Positions 51,731 through 59,854 of a stretch of 64,000 bases of DNA are shown piece by piece; position 1 is the first letter of the stretch, and every line of letters begins with the position of its first letter. This DNA is from Candidatus Villigracilis saccharophilus (lineage in GTDB: Bacteria > Chloroflexota > Anaerolineae > Anaerolineales > Villigracilaceae), in NCBI GenBank assembly GCA_016709305.1, contig JADJNA010000013.1:24104-88103 (forward strand), read 5' to 3'. Made by a program: the position numbers and the translations under genes. The notes below the pieces were generated by a model. The model was not told where the DNA came from and did not search any database. It saw only the letters and a list, made by a program, of their open reading frames with translations.

Positions 51731-53166
51731 CTAAATTTATCCAACGGGCGAGTCACTGAAAAATAGACAATGCTCCGCGATGTCGTTTTCAAACGATACG
51801 GGTGCGCGGAACGATACCCGGGCACCCAAAGGATCTCTTCTCCAACACATAACAAGGGCCAATACTCACGCGCCCGCAGGGGCATTTTTTCATTTACCAG
51901 AAAATCTGAAAGTTTTTGTGAATGACCATCCATGCCCAGCGGTGCAAAACGATCACCCTGGCGGCGCGTGCGCAGCTCGAACTGCCCGGACAGATTTTCA
52001 GCATCCAACCAGACCTGAAACTGGTCCTCGTTCTGTCTGGCCTGTTCCCTCGCCAAAGCTGGGATTCGCCAAATCTCACTGGATAACTTCCAGCCGCCTG
52101 CAAGGGAAACCTGACCGGGAATTGAAATTGACACGGGATCATTTCCAATCATTTGAGGCCAAAGATTGAATGGCAATTCAGCATCCAATGTGCAAATGTA
52201 AACATTGCCCAGTTCGCGGAACATGCGCATACCGCCTTTCAAGTCAACGCGCGAAGAGAGTCCGCTGCCGTTGATCATATTCGTTGCGCGCTCAAGAACG
52301 GAAAAACTGATATCCACTTCAGGGCGAAGAAACTGCATGGCATGTTTGACCAGATTGCGCTGCAGACCGATCGAGTAGCCGGAGAGCAGGTCAGAGTCGA
52401 AGGTGACAACCTCCTCATCTTTTGCGATCACAGATTCTTGCCAGGCTTGATCCAGTGTTTCCATCACAAAAGCGTAATCACCCTTGAGCGATTCGGACAT
52501 ATGCAAAACTGCTTCACGGAATTTTGGATTGTAACTTTCAAGGTTTGGTATCAAAAGGTGACGAACGCGATTCCGCTGAAAGTTAAGCGAATCATTGCTT
52601 GAGTCATAATGCGGGCGCAACCCATTGACCGCGCAATACACAACCGTTTCTTCGCGCCACATTTTCAGCAGGGGGCGGACAACGGGAATTTTCGCGTCAA
52701 AGGTTTTTATGAGTGAACAAAAAGACATGCCCTTTAACCCGGTGAGCGCACTACCACGCAGAAAGTGCATGAGGATCGTTTCGACTTGATCGTCCGCAGT
52801 ATGCCCTACGGCGACGGCCTGTGCATTTCGTTCGCGTGCCAGCTTGAACATAAAGCGATAACGTAAATTACGAGCTGCTTCTTCGATTGAAAGTTTTTCC
52901 TGATCTGCGTATGCCCGCACATCCGCGCCATCAACGACGCAAGCAAGCATTAATCGCGCAGCGATCTTTTCCACCATACGGGCGTCCTGCCCCGATTCCT
53001 GACGAAGTTGATGGTCAAAATGAGCGACAATGATGGGATAGCCCGCCTGCCGTAATGTTTCCATCAAACATAGACTGTCAGGACCGCCCGAAACACCGAC
53101 AATGATCGGGCGGTCTTTTACAAGTCCGCACTCATCTTTTAAAGTGCTTTCAATGTTCTCTGACAT
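51727..53166 (-). CDS. tilS: tRNA(Ile)-lysidine synthase TilS
   Basis: TilS converts C34 of the AUA-reading tRNA(Ile) to lysidine. The PP-loop is VGVSGGPDSLCLMETL, followed by IIVAHFDHQLRQESGQDA, GHTADDQVETILMHFLRGS, and the C-terminal substrate domain (LRTRRQGDRFAPLGMDGHSQKLSDFLVNEK, split here by position about 380-420). The length of 479 residues is typical of full-length TilS. Its start overlaps the epimerase stop by one base. Confidence 0.95.
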   Translation of the reverse strand: MSENIESTLKDECGLVKDRPIIVGVSGGPDSLCLMETLRQAGYPIIVAHFDHQLRQESGQDARMVEKIAARLMLACVVDGADVRAYADQEKLSIEEAARNLRYRFMFKLARERNAQAVAVGHTADDQVETILMHFLRGSALTGLKGMSFCSLIKTFDAKIPVVRPLLKMWREETVVYCAVNGLRPHYDSSNDSLNFQRNRVRHLLIPNLESYNPKFREAVLHMSESLKGDYAFVMETLDQAWQESVIAKDEEVVTFDSDLLSGYSIGLQRNLVKHAMQFLRPEVDISFSVLERATNMINGSGLSSRVDLKGGMRMFRELGNVYICTLDAELPFNLWPQMIGNDPVSISIPGQVSLAGGWKLSSEIWRIPALAREQARQNEDQFQVWLDAENLSGQFELRTRRQGDRFAPLGMDGHSQKLSDFLVNEKMPLRAREYWPLLCVGEEILWVPGYRSAHPYRLKTTSRSIVYFSVTRPLDKFR

Positions 53167-53573
53167 TATTTAATTTGATACAACTCCACCAGCACCCCAC
53201 CCGTGGACTCAGGGTGAATGAAGGCGTATTTTTTTCCATCTACCGAAGTACGCGGTTCTTCATTGATGAGGCGAATATTCTTTTCCTTAAGCCGCGACAT
53301 CATACCATCGATATCGTCCACCTCGAGGCAGAGGTGATGCATTCCCTGCCCGCGTTTGGCGAGATATCTGGCAATACCTGAGTCTGTAGTGGTCGGCATG
53401 ACGAGTTCCACTTCAGCGCCTGCAACGGGCAGAAAAGCAACCTGTGATTGTTCTGCGGGCACATCGCGCAGTTCGTGTAATTGAATTCCCAGTGCGTCGC
53501 GCCAGAATAAAAGGGATTTCTCCAAATCTTCCACCACGACAGCGACATGATTGACAGCAGTGATCTTTGCCAT
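53166..53573 (-). CDS. mce: Methylmalonyl-CoA epimerase (VOC family)
   Basis: This 135-residue glyoxalase-fold enzyme has metal ligands in AVNHVAVVVEDLEKS (His), the central GMHHLCLEVDDIDG (His) and GVLVELYQ (Glu), and the family's EEPRTSVDGKKYAFIHPEST. It epimerises (2R)/(2S)-methylmalonyl-CoA in propionyl-CoA metabolism. The mutase genes are not in view. It is upstream of tilS with a 1-base overlap. Confidence 0.87.
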   Translation of the reverse strand: MAKITAVNHVAVVVEDLEKSLLFWRDALGIQLHELRDVPAEQSQVAFLPVAGAEVELVMPTTTDSGIARYLAKRGQGMHHLCLEVDDIDGMMSRLKEKNIRLINEEPRTSVDGKKYAFIHPESTGGVLVELYQIK

Positions 53574-53703
53574 TTTTCCTCAAAGTTGATCTTGGTTGAT
53601 CTTGGTTTATATTGCTTGAATTTTACTCTGCTTCTGCAGAAACGAAAAAGTTTGCTCTGTTTTTAGAATGTGGATGTAGATCTTTGTCGGATGAAAAATA
53701 AAA

Positions 53704-53736
53704 GACAGGTCACGCTTGCTCAAGGGATGACCTGTC
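53704..53736 (-). terminator. Terminator of crtB
   Basis: GACAGGTCA and TGACCTGTC form a 9-bp stem with a 15-base loop. On the minus strand it is followed by TTTTATTTTTC, about 35 bases after the crtB stop. Confidence 0.72.
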
Positions 53737-53769
53737 AAAAAAAGAGGAGTGCCCCCGGACACAAGTTAG

Positions 53770-54717
53770 CTATAAGGATTTAATTTTCAACCATAGCCTA
53801 GGAACTCGGCTGACCTTGCCCCACGCCGAAAGGCTGGCTCGGAGGGAAAACACATCAAAATCATTTTTTTCAATTTCATCCAAAATCCCGGAATAAAAAG
53901 TAGATGCGGCACCGATAGCGAGTTGCCCCTCACGTTCAAGCATCTTCACGCCTTCCCACGAATCTTTGTACAACTGCCGTGTACGTTCAATCTGGAACTT
54001 CATGAATTGGCGCCAGTTATCAGTTACGCGGTTTTCGGCTATGTCGGCTTCAGCGACGCCGTAAAAAGCTAATTCTTCGCACGGCAGATAGAGTCGGCCA
54101 TTGCGATAGTCCTCGCCAACATCCCTGAGGATGTTGGTCATCTGCAGTGCCACACCGAGCTTAATGGCATAAGGAACGGCTTCATGACTCTTAAAGCCGA
54201 CAATGTACATACTCATCAACCCAACCGTGGAAGCGACTCCGTAGCAATATGTGGCGAGATCCTCAAAGGTTTGATAACGTGTTTGGGATAAATCGCGTGC
54301 CACACCATTGATCAATTGAAGGGCGTAGTGGCGCGGAATATGGTAGCGGGTAAGGGTATCTGCCCACGCGGCAGCGACCAGATCATCGGTTGAGGCGGAG
54401 GCGGTTTGAACGATGTTACGCCAATAATCCAATTCAAAGTCGCGATCTTTTTTAGCTTCGACTTCATCCACAATGTCATCCACGGTGCGGCAAAACGCGT
54501 ACAGTGCACGGACAGCGGAGCGCTTTTCTTCGGGAAGAAGCCCGGATGAAAAGTGGAATGATTTACTATGTTCGGCAGTGATAACCGAGGCTTGCTGATA
54601 TGCCTTGCGCAAGGAATCGTCACCTGCCCAATAAGAGAAAAAGGGGCGGATTGATGGGTGCGGAATATGTCCCGCAAGATCGAGTAGTTGGTTCTCCCAG
54701 TTTGCCTGTGCTTGCAT
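53770..54717 (-). CDS. crtB: Phytoene/squalene synthase family protein (CrtB-like)
   Basis: The start MQAQANWEN follows AGGAG by seven bases; an upstream in-frame ATG has no such site. The two aspartate-rich prenyl diphosphate motifs are FCRTVDDIVDE and LRDVGEDYRNGRLYLP, with SKSFHFSSGLLP at the N-terminus and LQMTNILRDV between. Divergent orientation with the phytoene desaturase supports phytoene synthase (head-to-head condensation of two GGPP). A squalene-type product cannot be excluded from sequence alone. Confidence 0.9.
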   Translation of the reverse strand: MQAQANWENQLLDLAGHIPHPSIRPFFSYWAGDDSLRKAYQQASVITAEHSKSFHFSSGLLPEEKRSAVRALYAFCRTVDDIVDEVEAKKDRDFELDYWRNIVQTASASTDDLVAAAWADTLTRYHIPRHYALQLINGVARDLSQTRYQTFEDLATYCYGVASTVGLMSMYIVGFKSHEAVPYAIKLGVALQMTNILRDVGEDYRNGRLYLPCEELAFYGVAEADIAENRVTDNWRQFMKFQIERTRQLYKDSWEGVKMLEREGQLAIGAASTFYSGILDEIEKNDFDVFSLRASLSAWGKVSRVPRLWLKIKSL

Positions 54718-54779
54718 TTTATTCTCCTGCATGGTTTTTGCTGCCGTGTGATCCCATAATTATGATCTTCAATGTTGAA

Positions 54780-54807
54780 ATTTTACTGGATTTATCTGGT
54801 TTGTCAA
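54780..54807 (-). promoter_or_regulatory. crtB promoter (TTGACA-N16-TAAAAT)
   Basis: On the minus strand a perfect TTGACA (54802-54807) lies 16 bases from TAAAAT (54780-54785), about 55 bases before the predicted crtB TSS-to-ATG leader ends. The -35 is part of the left arm of the shared inverted repeat. Confidence 0.7.
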
Positions 54808-54842
54808 GGTTTTGCAAAGTAAATATTTAAAAACCTTGACAA
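54801..54842. promoter_or_regulatory. Shared palindromic operator of the divergent crtB and crtI promoters
   Basis: TTGTCAAGGTTTT and AAAACCTTGACAA are perfect 13-bp inverted arms separated by 16 AT-rich bases. Each arm carries the -35 box (TTGACA) of one of the two divergent promoters, and both promoters have 16-base spacers, so the layout is symmetrical. A dimer or tetramer bound here would block both -35 boxes, as expected for a CarH/LitR-type repressor encoded two genes away. A related half-site lies before carH. Confidence 0.78.
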
Positions 54843-54863
54843 ATAATGGACAACAAGTACAAT
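54836..54863 (+). promoter_or_regulatory. crtI promoter (TTGACA-N16-TACAAT)
   Basis: A perfect -35 (TTGACA, 54836-54841), a 16-base spacer and TACAAT (54858-54863) precede the crtI start by about 35 bases. AAGGAG precedes the ATG. Confidence 0.75.
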
Positions 54864-54898
54864 AGTATAAGTAATTCGTTGTGTAATAAGGAGATCCT

Positions 54899-56428
54899 AT
54901 GAAACAAACTGCTCTTGTAATTGGCGCGGGGATTGGTGGAATTGCCACTGCGGCCCGCCTTGCAAAAAATGGATACGATGTGACTGTGGTGGAAAAGGAA
55001 TCCACTCCCGGCGGACGCTGTAATCAAATTATCAAAGACGGTCATCGCTTCGATATTGGACCAACCCTGTTCCTAATGCCCGAAGTTTGGGAGGAGACTT
55101 TTGCAGCTCTCGGCGAAAAGATGAGCGATCATCTTGACCTGCGCCGCATTGACCCGACCTATAAAGTCCGCTTTGACGATGGCCTGGAATTGGAATTGAC
55201 TTCTGATATCGGCAAAATGCAGACCCAGTTGGAAAAGGTGGAAAAGACCGCTTTTACCGGTTTCCTGAATTACATCGCTGAGGGGAGCAAGCATTACAAA
55301 ATTTCGCTTGAGAAATTTGTGGGACGCAACTTCTTTAATATTTTTGAATATTTCAGCCTGAGCAATTTGCCGTTGATCTTCCAACTTAAGGCATTGGGAA
55401 AGCATTACAAGAACACAGGCCGCTTTTTCAAAGATGAGCGCTTGAAGGCTGCCTTCACGTTTCAAAATATGTATCTGGGATTAAGCCCCTATGACGCGCC
55501 AGCCACTTATTCCCTGCTTCAATATACAGAACTCGCGGAAGGAGTCTGGTATCCCATGGGCGGAATGTATGCAGGCATTCAGGCACTTACTGCTGTGGCC
55601 GAAAAGCTTGGTGTGAAGTTCATCTACAACGCACCAGTGAAAAGGCTGCATGTAAATAATTCAAAGATCATCGGTGCTCAACTTGAAGATGGCCGTGAAT
55701 TTTATGCTGATATTTTTGTCGGCAATGCGGACCTGCCCTATATTTATAAAGAACTTCTTCCAAATAAAGCAGAAGCGAAAAAACTCGAAGACAAGCTCTA
55801 CACCTGTTCCACCATCATGTTCTATTGGGGTGTGGACAAGGAATATTCACAGATCGCACATCACAATGTGTTTCTCGGCGGCGATTACAAGGCTTCCTTT
55901 GATCAGATATTCAATGACCACACTTTGCCTGAAGTGCCTTCGTTCTATGTTCATGCACCCAAACGCACTGACCCAGCCGCTGGCCCCGAAGGTCAGGACA
56001 CACTTTACGTACTTGTCCCCGTCGGTCATCTCGATGCGCGCACCGAACAGGATTGGGAAGCAATGGTCAAGCGTGCCCGCCAAACCGTGCTGACCCGCCT
56101 CGCGAATGAATTGGGAGCGACAGATCTCGAAGCGCATATCAAGTTTGAGATTTCGTACCAACCCAAGGTTTGGAAGGAACGCTTCAATCTGGTTAATGGT
56201 TCGGCGTTCGGGCTGAGTCACAATTTCTGGCAGGTCGGATATCTCCGCCCACAGAATCGTCACAAGCAATATAAGAATATGTACTTCACGGGCGCGTCCA
56301 CCCATCCTGGTACGGGCTTGCCCATCGTGCTTCTTTCAGCCCGCTTAACAACTGAACGGATTCTCAAGGAGTTCACAGGTTCGCGAGTTGAAGGTTACAA
56401 GTTGGAACGCGCCGCGATAAATCAGTAA
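54899..56428 (+). CDS. crtI: Phytoene desaturase family protein (CrtI-like)
   Basis: This 509-residue FAD-dependent oxidoreductase introduces double bases into phytoene on the way to coloured carotenoids. The dinucleotide fold is VIGAGIGGIATAARLAK with EKESTPGGRCNQI, followed by FDIGPTLFLMPEVW, and the C-terminal FAD segment is YFTGASTHPGTGLPIVLLSA. It is divergent from crtB and upstream of a CarH-type regulator and a heliorhodopsin. How many desaturations it performs, and whether cyclases for beta-carotene exist, cannot be read from this window. Confidence 0.92.
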   Translation: MKQTALVIGAGIGGIATAARLAKNGYDVTVVEKESTPGGRCNQIIKDGHRFDIGPTLFLMPEVWEETFAALGEKMSDHLDLRRIDPTYKVRFDDGLELELTSDIGKMQTQLEKVEKTAFTGFLNYIAEGSKHYKISLEKFVGRNFFNIFEYFSLSNLPLIFQLKALGKHYKNTGRFFKDERLKAAFTFQNMYLGLSPYDAPATYSLLQYTELAEGVWYPMGGMYAGIQALTAVAEKLGVKFIYNAPVKRLHVNNSKIIGAQLEDGREFYADIFVGNADLPYIYKELLPNKAEAKKLEDKLYTCSTIMFYWGVDKEYSQIAHHNVFLGGDYKASFDQIFNDHTLPEVPSFYVHAPKRTDPAAGPEGQDTLYVLVPVGHLDARTEQDWEAMVKRARQTVLTRLANELGATDLEAHIKFEISYQPKVWKERFNLVNGSAFGLSHNFWQVGYLRPQNRHKQYKNMYFTGASTHPGTGLPIVLLSARLTTERILKEFTGSRVEGYKLERAAINQ

Positions 56429-56459
56429 AATTGGCGCAAAGCAGGTACAATATCCGTGC

Positions 56460-56471
56460 AAAACCTATACA
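56460..56471 (+). promoter_or_regulatory. Candidate regulator half-site upstream of carH
   Basis: AAAACCTATACA matches the crt operator half-site AAAACCTTGACA at 10 of 12 positions, in the same orientation relative to the downstream gene and about 30 bases before its start. It suggests autoregulation, but it is a single half-site. Confidence 0.42.
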
Positions 56472-56502
56472 GCCTGCCGACCATAATGTAACTGGAGTTC
56501 TT

Positions 56503-57824
56503 ATGTCTATTAGTAAAAATCCCGCCTTTAACTTAAAAGCTGTTCTGCAAGAAACCAATATTGCGGCAGACACTCTGCGCGCCTGGGAGCGTCGCTATGG
56601 CTTGCCCATGCCCGAGCGCACCGAAGGGGGCATCGCCTTTATTCGCAATACGATATCGAGACGATTAAATGGCTTCTGGCGCGGCAAACAGAGGGACTCT
56701 CGATCTCGCGCGCAGTGGATCTTTGGAAGGAAAAGATCGCATCCAAGATCGACCCGCTTGCTGGTTTTTCCCCTTCGACTTTGATTTCCCTGCAAACAAC
56801 TCCTGCCATTTACACCTCACCTGATACGAATCTTGATTCTCTGCGCGCACAATGGATCCAAGCTTGCTTAAGCTTCAGCGAAACAAATGCGGAGCAAATT
56901 CTCAATCAGGCTTTCTCAATGTTTCCAGTTGAAGCGGTCTGCATGGAAGTTTTACAAAAAGGACTCTCAGAGTTCGGCGGACTTTGGTATACAAACCGCG
57001 CATCGGTACAACAGGAGCATTTCGCATCTGGCCTTGCCATGCGCCGCCTTGACTCGCTTCTGGGTGGCTCTCCAGCTCCCACGCGGAATCAAACCGTACT
57101 GGTTGGATGCCCATCGAATGAATGGCACACCTTCACGCCTCTGCATCTCGCCTTACTCCTACGCCGCCGCGGATTGAATGTGATCCATCTTGGCGCAAAC
57201 GTCCCTGCTGAACAATTCGAAGAAACTGTCACAGCCGTACGCGCTAATCTGGTCATCCTCGTCGCCCAGACGTTAACCACAGCTGCCGCATTACAAACCA
57301 CCGCGCAGGCGTTGTCAGGATTGCGTGCGCCAGTTGGTTATGGCGGCCGCATCTTCAATATGCATCACGACCTCGCCGATTTTATTCCTGGTCATTATCT
57401 TGGAGATTCACTAACCACCTCACTTAAAACAGTGGAGACGCTTTTGCAGACCAAGATAAAGCCAAATCCGCTCAAGACCATTTCACCGGAATACGTCGCC
57501 GCACTTCAGGCTTTTATATCCAAACGGATTCACATCGAAAGTACGATCAAGGAAATGTTCCCGTTTACACCCCAATCTGAAGGCATGGATACTGGCATTC
57601 GCTTCCTCGGTGACAACATCGCGGCTGCGCTGCAGCTTGGCAACATGGAACATGTCGCCAAGGAAATGGAATGGGTGAAAGTTCTGATGCAGTCGCATCA
57701 ACAGCCCGCAAGCGTACTCGCTGAATTCATAAATACTTATTCCAAAGCCATTGACAAGCATATCAATGGTAAGGGCGAACCGATCAAAGCCTGGTTGAAA
57801 ACGCAGGCCGACTCAGCCAGTTAA
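56503..57824 (+). CDS. carH: CarH/LitR-type MerR-family B12-dependent photoreceptor-repressor, frameshifted
   Basis: An N-terminal MerR helix-turn-helix (NLKAVLQETNIAADTLRAWE, RRYGLPMPERTEGG) is followed, one base out of frame, by RLYSQYDIETIKWLLARQTE and ISRAVDLWKEKIA. Restoring one G in the G5 run near 56628 rejoins them. The B12 part has the helix-bundle cap motif W-x9-EH (W of GGLWYTNRASVQQEH) and the lower-ligand motif E-x-H (NEWHTFTPLHLALLLR), plus ILVAQTLTTAAALQTTAQ. Adenosylcobalamin CarH proteins repress carotenoid genes in the dark and release DNA on light. The extra 140-residue C-terminal helical domain is unlike standard CarH. Confidence 0.85.
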
Positions 57825-57874
57825 TTTGAATAAGTTTAAAACCAGCAATGCAAAAATCAAAAGGAGTTATTCCA

Positions 57875-58654
57875 ATGTCTGAAACAGACGATAAAACCTA
57901 TTCAAAACTGCGCCGTTTCAACTTAATCATGGGGTTCATGCATCTGATTCAGGGTGTATTTATGTGGGTTGTCAGCAACGATACCACCTATCCCGTTTTC
58001 ACAAATTTTCTCAGTTTTAACACCACAACCTTCTCGCTTTCTCCGCAGGCCAAACTCTTCTATGAATTGCCTCTCGGCCCCTCGGTGGCGATCTTCCTAC
58101 TGCTCTCGGCGGTAGCACACTTCTTCCTTTCAACAATCGGCTACTCTCACTATGTTGAAAATCTGAAGCTGGGTAAGAACCCCATCCGCTTCTACGAATA
58201 TGCCCTCAGTTCATCACTGATGATCGTGCTGATCGGCATGTTGGCCGGAGTCTGGGATCTGGGAGCTATCATCGTGATGTTCGGCTTGAATGCCACGATG
58301 AACCTGTTCGGATTGCTAATGGAAAGCCTGAATCAGGACAAGAAAAAACTGGACTGGACGCCGTTCACTTTCGGCTCGATTGCCGGCATCATCCCCTGGT
58401 TGGTGATTTTCATTTATTTCTTTGGCTCCATCGCATCCGGCGGGGAAGCCAAACCGCCTGCTTTCGTTTACGCCATCATCCCGACGCTGTTTGTTTTCTT
58501 TAATACTTTCGGCGTCAACATGTACCTTCAATACAAAAAGATCGGGCCGTGGAAAAACTATCTGTATGGCGAACGCGCTTTCATCATCCTTAGCCTGGTT
58601 GCAAAAACAGTTTTAGCCTGGATGATTTTCGCGGGCACGCTGGCTCCTGTATAA
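57875..58654 (+). CDS. Heliorhodopsin
   Basis: I start at MSETDDKTY (AAGGAG upstream), giving 259 residues with seven helices. The family hallmarks are clear: the retinal Schiff-base lysine K244 in helix 7 (GERAFIILSLVAKTVLAWMIF), and the counterion glutamate E108 in IRFYEYALSSSLM. A negatively charged N-terminus at the cytoplasmic side fits the inverted topology of heliorhodopsins. They bind retinal, have slow photocycles and are proposed light sensors in monoderm bacteria. It lies 50 bases after carH and 30 before degV. The source of retinal is not encoded in view. Confidence 0.93.
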   Translation: MSETDDKTYSKLRRFNLIMGFMHLIQGVFMWVVSNDTTYPVFTNFLSFNTTTFSLSPQAKLFYELPLGPSVAIFLLLSAVAHFFLSTIGYSHYVENLKLGKNPIRFYEYALSSSLMIVLIGMLAGVWDLGAIIVMFGLNATMNLFGLLMESLNQDKKKLDWTPFTFGSIAGIIPWLVIFIYFFGSIASGGEAKPPAFVYAIIPTLFVFFNTFGVNMYLQYKKIGPWKNYLYGERAFIILSLVAKTVLAWMIFAGTLAPV

Positions 58655-58684
58655 AACGAAAGACACACTCTCAAGGAGGAAATC

Positions 58685-59521
58685 TTGAAAATTGCGATTG
58701 TCACCGATAGCACCTGCGACCTGCCCAACCCCATTGTGGAGAAGCATGGCATCACTGTCATCCCCCTGCACATCAATCAGGGCGAAAACACCTATTTGGA
58801 CGGTGTGAACCTGACCCGCGAGGAGTTCTACGCCAAACTGCCCGAATTCCGTCCATCACCCAAAACTGCCGCGCCCGGAACTGATGTGTTTTTGCAAATC
58901 TATGAAAAACTGACAAATGAAGGCGCGTCGGCCATTTTGTCCATTCATATCTCAGAGACATTAAGCGCCACGGTCAACTCGGCGCGTATCGCTGCTGAGC
59001 AATTTACCCGTGTGCCGGTCACAGTGTTGGATTCTAGTCAACTCAGCCTGGGGACAGGCTTCCTTGTTGAAAGAGCCGCGCAAATGGCGCAGGCTGGAAA
59101 AAAATTGGAAGAGATTGTCTCTGTTTTGCAGGAATTGATGAAGCGCACATATGTTTTTGCCTCGCTCAAAACTCTTGAATATCTGCGCCGCAGTGGACGA
59201 ATGAATTTTGCCATTGCAAGGTTTGGAGAAATACTACAGATTAAACCCCTGTTACATATGAACATGGGCAAAGCCACTGCTCACCGCACGCGTACACAAA
59301 AACGTGCGACTGAAAAATTGCTGGGGTGGTTGGGTGAATATGCTCCTTATGAAAAATTGGCAATCGTGCATGCCGGTATTCAAGAGGAAGCTGAAGCGCT
59401 TTACGAACAAGTCCGCTCTTTCTTCCCCCAGGATGTTGTTTCAATTGTTCAGATCACCCCGGCTCTTGGCGCTCACCTAGGCGTTGGCGCGCTGGGATTT
59501 GCCTGTATATCAAAGGAATAA
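58685..59521 (+). CDS. DegV family fatty-acid-binding protein
   Basis: A TTG start follows an excellent AAGGAGG. The DegV fold is evident: IVTDSTCDLPNPIVEKHGI, GVNLTREEFYAKL, SPKTAAPGTDVFLQIYE, ILSIHISETLSATVNSA, VLDSSQLSLGTGFLV and LKTLEYLRRSGRMNFA. Family members (FakB in Gram-positives) bind fatty acids and present them to a kinase. Here it follows heliorhodopsin, in the same transcript by spacing, so it may link light with lipid traffic, or only share the operon. Confidence 0.92.
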   Translation: MKIAIVTDSTCDLPNPIVEKHGITVIPLHINQGENTYLDGVNLTREEFYAKLPEFRPSPKTAAPGTDVFLQIYEKLTNEGASAILSIHISETLSATVNSARIAAEQFTRVPVTVLDSSQLSLGTGFLVERAAQMAQAGKKLEEIVSVLQELMKRTYVFASLKTLEYLRRSGRMNFAIARFGEILQIKPLLHMNMGKATAHRTRTQKRATEKLLGWLGEYAPYEKLAIVHAGIQEEAEALYEQVRSFFPQDVVSIVQITPALGAHLGVGALGFACISKE

Positions 59522-59524
59522 ACC

Positions 59525-59851
59525 ATGAAGATCGCAAAAATTATTTCCGTCCTGGGCATGCTTGCTATGACCTCCGTCCTCATCTATGGCTTTACAGTTG
59601 GTGACTTCTTCGGCGAAGGCAGTCAATTATTCGCAATGCCATGGGGCATCGTTTCCCTCGTCGACCTGTACACCGGCTTCACACTCTTCTCCGCCTGGAT
59701 CATCTACCGTGAAAAATCTTTGCCCGTTGCCATCCTGTGGACAATTGCAATGATGACTCTCGGCTTCTTTGCCGGCAGTCTCTACACTTTCATTACCCTT
59801 CAATCCAGCAACGGTGATTGGCGAAAATTCTGGCTTGGAAAACATGCGTAA
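59525..59851 (+). CDS. Small membrane protein, DUF1475-like
   Basis: The 108-residue protein has three predicted helices and the signature PWGIVSLVDLYTGFTLFSAW, IIYREKSLPVAILWTIAMM and LGFFAGSLYTFITL, then SNGDWRKFW. These lines match the DUF1475-type proteins as I remember them. Function is unknown. It is 3 bases from both neighbours, so tightly operonic with degV. Confidence 0.7.
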   Translation: MKIAKIISVLGMLAMTSVLIYGFTVGDFFGEGSQLFAMPWGIVSLVDLYTGFTLFSAWIIYREKSLPVAILWTIAMMTLGFFAGSLYTFITLQSSNGDWRKFWLGKHA

Positions 59852-59854
59852 AAA

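Noticed and set aside
57875..58654. Type-1 (proton-pumping) rhodopsin
   Set aside because: The helix-3 motif (RFYEYALSSS) and helix-7 context of the lysine are those of heliorhodopsin; the DTD/NDQ pump motifs are absent.
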